From: Nonlabens arenilitoris
GTDB lineage: Bacteria; Bacteroidota; Bacteroidia; Flavobacteriales; Flavobacteriaceae
Reading direction: 5' to 3'
NCBI RefSeq assembly: GCF_002954765.1
Contig: NZ_MTPW01000001.1
Location: 558,001-622,000, forward strand
Length of the DNA stretch: 64,000 nucleotides
The notes beneath the pieces were generated by a model. The model had not been told where the DNA came from, searched no databases, and worked only from the letters and a program-made list of their open reading frames with translations. Position 1 is the stretch's first letter; each line of letters begins with the position of its first letter. The translations under genes and the position numbers were made by a program. Positions 1 to 7,092 of the stretch are shown piece after piece.

Positions 1-290
1 GTCGACAGATTGGGATATGAGACAGTAGGTCTGGTTAATGAAAAATCGCCTATTTGAAAAGAATGAAGTTTTGATCTAAGCCCATCAATCTCACCCAGCA
101 ATCCATATCCCAAATAATCCTTAAAACCCTTATCAGGTAATGATACCTTAATCTTATTAGATGAATACAACCATAATGCATCACTATTACCAGTGTCTAT
201 CATTAAATTTAAACTAATCGAATCGTTATTTATCAAAGAATTGACATAGGGCTTGTTTTCAACAATATTCAATGGTATACGATCATATTT
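1..290 (-). pseudogene. C-terminal part of two-domain retropepsin-like protease, out of frame with its N-terminal part, runs off the left edge
   Basis: Reading the minus strand from about 290 to 1 gives an open frame beginning RFKKYDRIPLNIVENKPYV and containing MIDTGNSDALWLY, a second aspartyl-protease-type DTG motif. It is the -1 frame relative to the upstream coding region (269-808) and has no start of its own. Paired DTG domains in one chain are common in flavobacterial aspartyl-protease-family proteins, so I infer this is the second half of the same protein. The change of frame falls in an A-rich stretch (plus-strand T run 288-293). The 3' end lies outside the window. It may be a broken gene, a sequencing indel or programmed frameshifting; I cannot tell which. 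Confidence 0.6.
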
Positions 291-808
291 TTTAAATCTT
301 CTATAATTTTTTTATTAGATCTATAAAAAATGAGTTGTTCTCTTTGATAATCAACTTCTACGAGTAATTCGTTAAATAAATCTGAACCTATCAATCCATG
401 TATAGGTATTCCTATTTGAGCACTAAGATCAAATTTATCATCAGTTAAAATTAAAAGCTCTGAGTCATTATTAAATAAATCATTATTCAACGAAATTTTA
501 TTTCCTTTACTTAGATAAGCCTCAAAATAACCATCTCGATCAGCACCTTGATACCTCATAAGTTTACCTCGATTAACTTCGATTGAATCAACGCCTACAA
601 AACCAAAAATTAAAGTTCTATCAGATCCCGTATCTACTATGAAATTAAGTGGCACATTATTGAGCTCAGCTTTAACGATTATCAAATTTGCACTCGAAAC
701 GAATGGTACTTTAACTTTATCTACTTTATTAGACAAATCGAAGTATGACTGAGCAATTACTGTTGAACTAAAGAATAAGATATAGTAAAAGATTAGTTTA
801 CTTTTCAT
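269..808 (-). CDS. Retropepsin-like aspartyl protease family protein, N-terminal domain
   Basis: This is an exported protein with one aspartyl-protease fold. The motif VDTGSDRTLIFG is the usual hydrophobic-D-T-G active-site turn of retropepsin-like domains. I start it at the ATG at 808, because the residues that follow (MKSKLIFYYILFFSSTVIA) form a signal peptide; the open frame extends to an ATG at 877 but that gives an implausible leader. The chain stops after EDLKNMIVYH, and the homologous sequence continues in the -1 frame toward position 1. The codons at the shift read tta-aaa preceded by t, which is a canonical T-TTA-AAA slippery heptamer (minus strand, 296 to 290). The substrate is unknown. 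Confidence 0.6.
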   Translation of the reverse strand: MKSKLIFYYILFFSSTVIAQSYFDLSNKVDKVKVPFVSSANLIIVKAELNNVPLNFIVDTGSDRTLIFGFVGVDSIEVNRGKLMRYQGADRDGYFEAYLSKGNKISLNNDLFNNDSELLILTDDKFDLSAQIGIPIHGLIGSDLFNELLVEVDYQREQLIFYRSNKKIIEDLKNMIVYH

Positions 809-861
809 AAAACATAAATATAAGGAAATCATAATCACTTTTATATAGAGCTTAGTCGTAT

Positions 862-869
862 TACATTTG
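862..869 (+). promoter_or_regulatory. Bacteroidota -7 promoter element for the aminotransferase gene
   Basis: TACATTTG matches TAnnTTTG and lies 20 bp before the ATG at 889. A TTTT at 839-842 is at the spacing expected for the -33 element. Confidence 0.5.
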
Positions 870-888
870 CAAAACAAAATAGAAATTC

Positions 889-2079
889 ATGCCAGCAATA
901 TCTCATAAGGGTGCCATAATGCCCTCATCACCGGTTAGAAAACTAGTTCCATTTGCAGAAGCAGCAAAAAAGAGAGGAATTCATATCTATCCTTTGAACA
1001 TAGGTCAACCAGATATAAAAACTCCTAGTCAAGCTATACAAGCGGTTAAAGACACTGACATGGAAATTTTAGCATATAGTCATAGTGCTGGAAATGAGTC
1101 GTATCGCACAAAATTAGTTACCCATTATAATAAAATAGAAATGGGATTAACTATAGATGACGTGATTGTATCTACAGGTGGTAGTGAAGCATTACTGTTC
1201 ACTATGGGTAGCATATGTGATTATGGTGATGAGGTAATCATACCAGAACCATTTTATGCAAACTATAATGGTTTTGCAACAGCAAGTGGAGTTACCGTTA
1301 GACCGATACCTACAAAAATTGAAAATAATTTTGCATTACCTTCTATAAGTGATTTTGAAGAGCTCATCTCTGATAAAACTAAAGCAATTTTAATTTGTAA
1401 TCCTGGCAATCCAACAGGATATCTATATACACAAGAAGAAATGAATCAACTAGCAGCGCTGGTAAAAAAACATGATTTATTCCTTGTGGCAGATGAAGTT
1501 TATCGTGAGTTTGCATATGATGGTCGTGAGCACTTGTCAGTCATGAATATACCAGGTTTAGAACAACATGCCATCATGATAGATTCTGTATCTAAAAGGT
1601 ATAGTATGTGTGGTGCTCGTATAGGATGTATGGTTTCTAAAAACAAAGAAGTTATGGCTACCGCAATGAAATTTGCTCAAGCTAGATTAAGTCCTCCAAC
1701 ATTTGCTCAAATTGCTGCCGAAGCTGCACTAGATACCCCACAAGCTTACTTTAATGAAGTTATAGGAGAATACATAGAACGTAGAGATATCCTTATAGCA
1801 GGTCTAAAAAACATACCAGGTGTCGAGGTTGCAAATCCAGGTGGCGCATTTTATTGTGTCGCTCAATTACCTGTAGATGACACAGATGCATTTGCCCAAT
1901 GGATGCTAGAATCTTTTCAACTAGATAATGAAACTATAATGGTGGCTCCAGCAGCTGGTTTTTACAGCACTGCTGGAGTAGGTAAAAATCAAATCAGAAT
2001 AGCTTACGTTCTCGAAAAAGAATCTTTAATAAAAGCAGTTCAAATCTTAGCAGAAGCTCTTAAAGCATATAACGCGTGA
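889..2079 (+). CDS. PLP-dependent aminotransferase, class I/II (aspartate aminotransferase-like)
   Basis: A fold-type I aminotransferase of 396 aa. The Schiff-base lysine is K236 in SVSKRYSMCGARIG, and the cofactor-binding region NPGNPTG and the ADEVYREF segment are both present. The N-terminal half carries the SGGSEAL-type glycine motif near residue 100. The family uses an amino acid and a 2-oxo acid; substrate specificity (aspartate, aromatic or other) cannot be read from sequence alone. The stop codon overlaps the GTG start of murB (GTGA), so the two genes are probably co-transcribed. The start is chosen by its distance to a -7 element at 862. Confidence 0.85.
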   Translation: MPAISHKGAIMPSSPVRKLVPFAEAAKKRGIHIYPLNIGQPDIKTPSQAIQAVKDTDMEILAYSHSAGNESYRTKLVTHYNKIEMGLTIDDVIVSTGGSEALLFTMGSICDYGDEVIIPEPFYANYNGFATASGVTVRPIPTKIENNFALPSISDFEELISDKTKAILICNPGNPTGYLYTQEEMNQLAALVKKHDLFLVADEVYREFAYDGREHLSVMNIPGLEQHAIMIDSVSKRYSMCGARIGCMVSKNKEVMATAMKFAQARLSPPTFAQIAAEAALDTPQAYFNEVIGEYIERRDILIAGLKNIPGVEVANPGGAFYCVAQLPVDDTDAFAQWMLESFQLDNETIMVAPAAGFYSTAGVGKNQIRIAYVLEKESLIKAVQILAEALKAYNA

Positions 2080-3107
2080 TTGAAATAAGATCACACTTCT
2101 CTCTTAAGGAGCATAACACCTTTGGAATATCTGCTTTTGCAAAAGCATATACATCTGTATCCACTATACAGCAACTTAAAGAAGCTCTTGCATATTATCA
2201 CAACGAGGAAGTATTTCTTCTAGGTGGTGGCAGCAATATGTTATTACTTAATAATATTGAGAGACCTGTTGTACATGTAAACATCAAGGGTATTAACCTT
2301 TTAAAGCAAGAGAATCAACATGTATATATAACAGCAATGGCAGGAGAAAATTGGCACGACTTTGTCATTTTTTGCATTGAAAATAATTGGGCTGGAATTG
2401 AGAACATGGCTCTCATACCTGGTAATGTAGGCACCTCTCCTATTCAAAATATAGGTGCATATGGCGTGGAATTAAAGGATACATTTGTTTCATGCACCGT
2501 TATGAATATTAAAACAGGTGATGTAACAACACTCCATTTAGAAGATTGTAAATTCGGTTACAGAGATTCCATTTTTAAGAATGAAGCATTAGGAAAATAT
2601 GTCATTACCTCTGTAACATTTAAATTGACAAACCTCTCAAAGAAAAATGAGTATCAACTAAAAACTAGTTATGGTGCAATAAAAGATGAATTAGAGAACC
2701 TTCAAATAGAGCCATCCATACAAGCTGTTGCACAAGCTGTAATTAATATAAGAAGTAGCAAATTACCTGACCCAAAAGTGATAGGTAATAGTGGTAGTTT
2801 TTTCAAAAACCCTATTATTGAAAAAAGTTATTATGAAGACCTTATAAGAATGCATCCATCTATACCGCATTACCCAGTAAATGAAAAGCAAGTAAAAGTA
2901 CCTGCCGGCTGGCTTATAGATCAATGTGGTTTTAAGGGTAAACGACGTGGTGATGCTGGTGTGCATGATAAACAAGCGCTAGTTCTTGTAAACCATGGCA
3001 ACGCTACTGGACAAGAAATTATTGCTCTCGCAAAAGAGATTCAGGCAATGGTTCAAGACAGATATGGGATCACTATTGAAACAGAAGTGAATTTAATCCA
3101 GAATTAA
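2076..3107 (+). CDS. murB: UDP-N-acetylmuramate dehydrogenase (UDP-N-acetylenolpyruvoylglucosamine reductase)
   Basis: MurB reduces UDP-GlcNAc-enolpyruvate to UDP-MurNAc in cytoplasmic peptidoglycan precursor synthesis, using FAD and NADPH. The 343-aa protein begins with the type I signature EHNTFGI, has the FAD-binding GGGSNML loop and the SGSFFKNP motif containing the proton-donor serine, and an AGWLIDQCGFKG segment typical of the E. coli-like class. The start codon is GTG and overlaps the preceding stop. Length and motif order fit a complete enzyme. Confidence 0.95.
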   Translation: MIEIRSHFSLKEHNTFGISAFAKAYTSVSTIQQLKEALAYYHNEEVFLLGGGSNMLLLNNIERPVVHVNIKGINLLKQENQHVYITAMAGENWHDFVIFCIENNWAGIENMALIPGNVGTSPIQNIGAYGVELKDTFVSCTVMNIKTGDVTTLHLEDCKFGYRDSIFKNEALGKYVITSVTFKLTNLSKKNEYQLKTSYGAIKDELENLQIEPSIQAVAQAVINIRSSKLPDPKVIGNSGSFFKNPIIEKSYYEDLIRMHPSIPHYPVNEKQVKVPAGWLIDQCGFKGKRRGDAGVHDKQALVLVNHGNATGQEIIALAKEIQAMVQDRYGITIETEVNLIQN

Positions 3108-3129
3108 GAATACATCACTTATTATTATT

Positions 3130-3137
3130 AAATTTGC
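3130..3137 (+). promoter_or_regulatory. -7 element very close to the start codon of the small membrane protein gene
   Basis: TAAATTTG ends only three bases before the ATG at 3141. If it is used, the transcript would be nearly leaderless. Confidence 0.4.
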
Positions 3138-3140
3138 ACT

Positions 3141-3344
3141 ATGGAATTACTCTTTATAACGATAGGATTATTAGCTCTCGCATTTGGCGGTATTGCAATA
3201 AAAATCTGGGGAAAAAAAGACGGTAAATTTGCGGGCACTTGTGCTAGTCAAAGCCCATTTCTTAATAAAGAAGGTGAAGCTTGCGGTATGTGCGGTAAAT
3301 TACCAGAAGAGCAAGATTGTAAAAACCCTTCTTTAGAATCTTAA
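3141..3344 (+). CDS. Small membrane-anchored cysteine-rich protein
   Basis: A 67-aa protein with one N-terminal transmembrane segment (about residues 2-22) followed by a short charged tail. The tail has a C-x-S-x-SPFLN segment, a CGMCGK motif and a final Cys in DCKNP, which together could bind a metal. Similar short proteins are widespread in Flavobacteriia but I know of no assigned function. It lies between murB and a glycosyltransferase with 7 bp to the next gene, so it is probably co-transcribed with the latter. Confidence 0.55.
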   Translation: MELLFITIGLLALAFGGIAIKIWGKKDGKFAGTCASQSPFLNKEGEACGMCGKLPEEQDCKNPSLES

Positions 3345-3351
3345 TTAGAAG

Positions 3352-4458
3352 ATGGAAATAGGCATAGCGTTCATAGTCCTAGCTGGATTTGTGCTTATTA
3401 ATATAATTTATCATTTCTTTTTGGCACGAGTTGGTTTTTACAAAACAACCCAACAAGTCAAGTCACAGGATGCCGTTTCTATAATTGTATGCTCAAAAAA
3501 CGAACAAGAAAATCTTAAAACTCTTGTTCCCTTACTGCTTCAACAAAATCATCCCAATTTTGAAATTATATTAATCAACGATGCTTCAATTGACAACACT
3601 CTGGAAGTCATAGAAGAGTTTCAGGCAATAGACGATAGAGTAAAAAAAGTTGATGTTGTTAATAATGAGAGTTTCTGGGGCAACAAAAAGTATGCGCTCA
3701 CTTTAGGTATTAAAAAAGCTATTAACGATAAACTTATTTTTATTGATGCAGATTGTAAACCGGCTAGTAATAGCTGGCTACAAATAATGGCTGATGGTTT
3801 TGCCGAGAACAAAAGTATAATTTTAGGCTATGGAGCTTATGAGAAAAAGAAATACTCCATTCTCAATGCCTTAATTAGATATGAAACTGGTATCACTGCA
3901 ATACAATATATGAGTTATGCACTACATGGAAATCCATATATGGGTGTAGGTCGCAACCTAGCTTATACTTCAAAACAATTTTATGATGTGAGTGGCTTCA
4001 TAGATCATATGAAAGTTTTAGGTGGTGACGATGACCTCTTTGTTAATCAAGCAGCTACTAAAGACAATACTACGGTAATTATTGAACCAGATGCCTTCAC
4101 AATAAGTAAACCTAAAAACACTTGGTCTAATTGGTGGACTCAAAAGCGACGTCACATTAACACCGCATCACATTACAAGGCAAAACATAAATTCTTATTA
4201 AGTCTTTACTTTATATCTCAGATAGGCTTTTTAACAGCAGCAATTCTTGGCTTTATCATAGGTATGAATTGGATGTTTATATTGGGATTAGTTCTTTTAA
4301 GATATTTAATTGTGTGGCTAGTCATAGGGAAAGGTTTATCTCGCTTTCGCGAAAGCGATATCATACCATTCATTCCATTACTAGAGATAATTTTAATATT
4401 TACACAATTGGGACTGTTCCTTGCTAATGCGGGAAAACAACCAAAACGCTGGAAATAG
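3352..4458 (+). CDS. Membrane-associated family 2 glycosyltransferase
   Basis: A 368-aa GT-A type glycosyltransferase anchored by an N-terminal membrane helix (residues 3-25) and two to three C-terminal helices (from about residue 275). The domain shows SIIVCSKNEQENL at its start, NDASIDNT, the metal-binding region FIDADCKP, and GGDDDLF with a C-terminal KRRHINTA comparable to the QxxRW motif of processive enzymes. The sugar and acceptor are unknown. Residues RFRES in the last third are encoded by a copy of the 16-bp palindrome described elsewhere (4342-4357), lying between the predicted terminal helices. Confidence 0.8.
   Translation: MEIGIAFIVLAGFVLINIIYHFFLARVGFYKTTQQVKSQDAVSIIVCSKNEQENLKTLVPLLLQQNHPNFEIILINDASIDNTLEVIEEFQAIDDRVKKVDVVNNESFWGNKKYALTLGIKKAINDKLIFIDADCKPASNSWLQIMADGFAENKSIILGYGAYEKKKYSILNALIRYETGITAIQYMSYALHGNPYMGVGRNLAYTSKQFYDVSGFIDHMKVLGGDDDLFVNQAATKDNTTVIIEPDAFTISKPKNTWSNWWTQKRRHINTASHYKAKHKFLLSLYFISQIGFLTAAILGFIIGMNWMFILGLVLLRYLIVWLVIGKGLSRFRESDIIPFIPLLEIILIFTQLGLFLANAGKQPKRWK
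4342..4357. repeat. 16-bp palindrome CGCTTTCGCGAAAGCG, inside the glycosyltransferase gene
   Basis: Exact copy. It is read as Arg-Phe-Arg-Glu-Ser in the glycosyltransferase frame. Confidence 0.9.
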
Positions 4459-4511
4459 TCAGTTTGACAGATTTTTAACGACTACATCACTGCTCACAGA
4501 AGCATTATACC

Positions 4512-4519
4512 TAAATTTG
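4512..4519 (+). promoter_or_regulatory. -7 element adjacent to the lipA start codon
   Basis: TAAATTTG ends four bases before the lipA ATG (4524), again suggesting a leaderless or nearly leaderless transcript. Confidence 0.4.
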
Positions 4520-4523
4520 TAGT

Positions 4524-5399
4524 ATGAATACAGTAAAAGAATCCATCGCTCCACCTGCAAAAGGAAAACCTAAATGGTTGCGCGTTAAACTTCCTGTAGG
4601 GAAGAAATATAAAGAATTACGTGGTCTGGTTGATAAATACGACTTGCATACTATATGTACATCTGGTAGCTGTCCTAACATGGGCGAATGCTGGACTGAA
4701 GGGACTGCGACCTTTATGATATTGGGTAACACTTGCACAAGATCGTGCGGTTTTTGTGGTGTAAAAACTGGTCGTCCGGACGATATTGATTGGGCAGAAC
4801 CTGAAAAAGTTGCTCGTTCTATAAAATTAATGGGTATAAAACACGCCGTTGTAACCAGTGTAGACCGCGACGACTTAAAAGATATGGGATCAATCATATG
4901 GAAAGAGACAGTCGCTGCGATACGTCGCATGAATCCAGAAACTACTCTAGAAACATTAATTCCAGATTTTCAAGGCAACAAACGCAATATAGATCGTATT
5001 GTTGAAGCAAATCCAGAAGTAGTATCACATAACATGGAAACTGTACGACGTTTAACTCGTGAAGTAAGAATCCAGGCTAAATATGATACCAGTCTAGAAG
5101 TATTGCGTTATTTAAAAGAGCAAGGAATTAATAGGACTAAGTCTGGTATCATGCTAGGTTTAGGTGAACGTGAAGAGGAAGTTATACAGACTATGCAAGA
5201 TCTACGAGATAATAATGTAGATGTTGTTACGATAGGTCAATATTTACAGCCTTCTAAAAAACATTTGCCTGTAAAAGAATTCATTACTCCAGAGCAATTT
5301 AAAAAATACGAAACAATAGGTCTGGAAATGGGTTTCCGTCATGTGGAAAGTGGCGCTCTAGTTAGAAGTTCTTATAAAGCACATAAACACATCTTATAA
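4524..5399 (+). CDS. lipA: Lipoyl synthase
   Basis: LipA is a radical SAM enzyme that inserts two sulfur atoms into octanoyl chains on lipoyl domains of 2-oxoacid dehydrogenases. The 291-aa protein has the auxiliary cluster cysteines C45, C50 and C56 (CX4CX5C) and the radical SAM triad C71, C75 and C78 (CX3CX2C). The family segment SHNMETVRRL is present, and the C-terminal SGALVRSSYKA carries the conserved serine that ligates the auxiliary cluster. All six catalytic cysteines are present and the length is normal. Confidence 0.97.
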   Translation: MNTVKESIAPPAKGKPKWLRVKLPVGKKYKELRGLVDKYDLHTICTSGSCPNMGECWTEGTATFMILGNTCTRSCGFCGVKTGRPDDIDWAEPEKVARSIKLMGIKHAVVTSVDRDDLKDMGSIIWKETVAAIRRMNPETTLETLIPDFQGNKRNIDRIVEANPEVVSHNMETVRRLTREVRIQAKYDTSLEVLRYLKEQGINRTKSGIMLGLGEREEEVIQTMQDLRDNNVDVVTIGQYLQPSKKHLPVKEFITPEQFKKYETIGLEMGFRHVESGALVRSSYKAHKHIL

Positions 5400-5472
5400 T
5401 CTTTTTTAGATTGTAATATCAAAATAAGTAACTTATTCCATTCAACTTGCACTAATACATCAAACTATATTG

Positions 5473-5913
5473 ATGATGAGCCTAGAAGAAGCACAACTGA
5501 CTATAAACTCTTATCGAGTATTAACTACTGATCGTAAGTCATTAAAATTACTTGATAAATGGAATGAACTTCTTATAGAAGTTAAGAATCTAGATTTAAA
5601 ACAAAACGAATTAGACATTCTTAACCAAGAACTAGAAGTTCAATTCTGTCGTATCAATGACTCTAATATCAATAGAAAAGTTATTAAAGAGAGTTTGAAA
5701 TCTACTCTTCTATTAATGCAAAATATGCTAAGAATTAAAGATTCATATCAGTATACCACTATAGGATGTTTTGCAGGATTATTAGTACCATTAATATCAA
5801 ACATAAGCATCATATTTGGGTTTTTAATAGGCATGGGAATAGGCTTTATCTTAGATAATTATTTCAATAATACTCAACGCAACATCAAGACCAATCTGCA
5901 CGACACATGGTAA
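5473..5913 (+). CDS. Hypothetical protein with coiled coil and glycine-rich hydrophobic C-terminal region
   Basis: I do not recognise this 146-aa protein. The first 95 residues are helical and charged (probable coiled coil, many Leu and Glu/Lys). Two hydrophobic stretches rich in Gly and Ile follow (about 97-112 and 114-128), and the C-terminus is polar. A TTG and two ATG codons are adjacent (5470, 5473, 5476); I chose the first ATG. The end overlaps the GAPDH gene by a few bases, suggesting co-expression. A role in membrane association is only a guess. Confidence 0.45.
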   Translation: MMSLEEAQLTINSYRVLTTDRKSLKLLDKWNELLIEVKNLDLKQNELDILNQELEVQFCRINDSNINRKVIKESLKSTLLLMQNMLRIKDSYQYTTIGCFAGLLVPLISNISIIFGFLIGMGIGFILDNYFNNTQRNIKTNLHDTW

Positions 5914-6902
5914 GAATTAAAGTAGCTATTAATGGGTTTGGTCGCATAGGTCGCACATTTTTAAGAACAGTTTTAGACAACGATGATATCGATGTTGTGG
6001 CTATTAATGATCTAGCGCCTACAAATGTGATGGCACATTTATTAAAATATGATTCTATACACGGGACCTTATCACACGATGTAACCTATACTAAGGACTC
6101 AATTGTTATAAACGATAAATCGATATTATTTACACATCATAAAAATTTAGAAGATCTTGATTGGACAGGAGTTGATATCGTGATAGAATCTACAGGTAAA
6201 TTTAAAACGCTAGCGCAACTACAAAAGCATCGTGATGCTGGTGCAAGAAAAGTGATTCTAAGTGCTCCACCAGTTGATGATGATATAAAAACAGTGGTAC
6301 TAGGTGTTAATGACCATACAATAAATGAAGATGATGTAATATTATCTAATGCAAGTTGCACAACTAACAATGCAGCTCCTTTTATTAAAGTATTAGATGA
6401 ATTATGCGGAGTTGAACAAGCATATATCACCACGGTACATAGTTACACGTCTGACCAAAGTCTACATGACCAACCGCATAATGATTTAAGACGTGCTAGA
6501 GCCGCTGGTCAGTCTATAGTACCTACTACAACTGGTGCCGCAAAGGCACTTACTAAAATTTTCCCACATCTTAGTGAGGTTATAGGTGGCTGTGGCATAC
6601 GTGTCCCTGTACCCAATGGTAGTTTAACAGACATGACTATCAATGTAAAAAGAGACACTAGCATTGAAGAAGTAAATGCTGCTTTTCTAGCTTTTGCAAA
6701 TTCAAATCCAAGTACTTTCTCCTATACTGATGTACCATTAGTCTCTATTGACATATCAGGTAGTCCATATTCTTGCATCTTTGATTCACAAATGACATCT
6801 GTAATAGGCAAGCTTATCAAAGTGATAGGCTGGTATGATAATGAAAGTGGATACAGCAATAGATTAAAAGACCTTATTTTAAAAATTAGTTCTCTAGACT
6901 AA
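5907..6902 (+). CDS. gap: Type I glyceraldehyde-3-phosphate dehydrogenase
   Basis: The enzyme converts glyceraldehyde 3-phosphate to 1,3-bisphosphoglycerate, or the reverse, with NAD(P). The 331-aa protein starts with the Rossmann motif INGFGRIGR, has the catalytic C151 in NASCTTN, the second His in TTVHSYTSDQ, and the WYDNESGYSNR motif at the C-terminus. The adenine-ribose-binding position reads NDLAP; an Asp there (as in typical NAD-dependent enzymes) suggests NAD preference, but I cannot settle this. The start overlaps the preceding gene. Flavobacteria often encode two or more GAPDHs, so which role this copy has is open. Confidence 0.92.
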   Translation: MVRIKVAINGFGRIGRTFLRTVLDNDDIDVVAINDLAPTNVMAHLLKYDSIHGTLSHDVTYTKDSIVINDKSILFTHHKNLEDLDWTGVDIVIESTGKFKTLAQLQKHRDAGARKVILSAPPVDDDIKTVVLGVNDHTINEDDVILSNASCTTNNAAPFIKVLDELCGVEQAYITTVHSYTSDQSLHDQPHNDLRRARAAGQSIVPTTTGAAKALTKIFPHLSEVIGGCGIRVPVPNGSLTDMTINVKRDTSIEEVNAAFLAFANSNPSTFSYTDVPLVSIDISGSPYSCIFDSQMTSVIGKLIKVIGWYDNESGYSNRLKDLILKISSLD

Positions 6903-7092
6903 ATTTCAATTGCTTATTCTATATCCTGTTAACTACTTGTAATTTCACAGTAAAATGTATTACCTATGTTAAATTGCCAGATACCGTTTCATAGAAAATA
7001 TCGACGAAATACATAGTTAAGTAGCTAAATCGACAGTTTTTAAGGCTTTTAGCTAGCGTAATTCTATATTTGTTTGTTAGCAAATTAAATAA
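6903..7092 (+). promoter_or_regulatory. Intergenic region with a -7 promoter element
   Basis: About 190 bp without a gene. TATATTTG at 7065-7072 is a good -7 element 20 bp before the TTG start of the hybrid kinase. No convincing terminator for gap is visible. Confidence 0.45.

Noticed and set aside
4511..4930. Minus-strand open frame over lipA
   Set aside because: It is the shadow of a well-supported radical SAM gene and has no signals of its own.
6940..7020. TTACCTATGTTAA near 6960-6973 as an extra copy of the cluster's box
   Set aside because: The half-sites do not match GTAAC/GTTAC and no -7 element sits at 29.5 bp.
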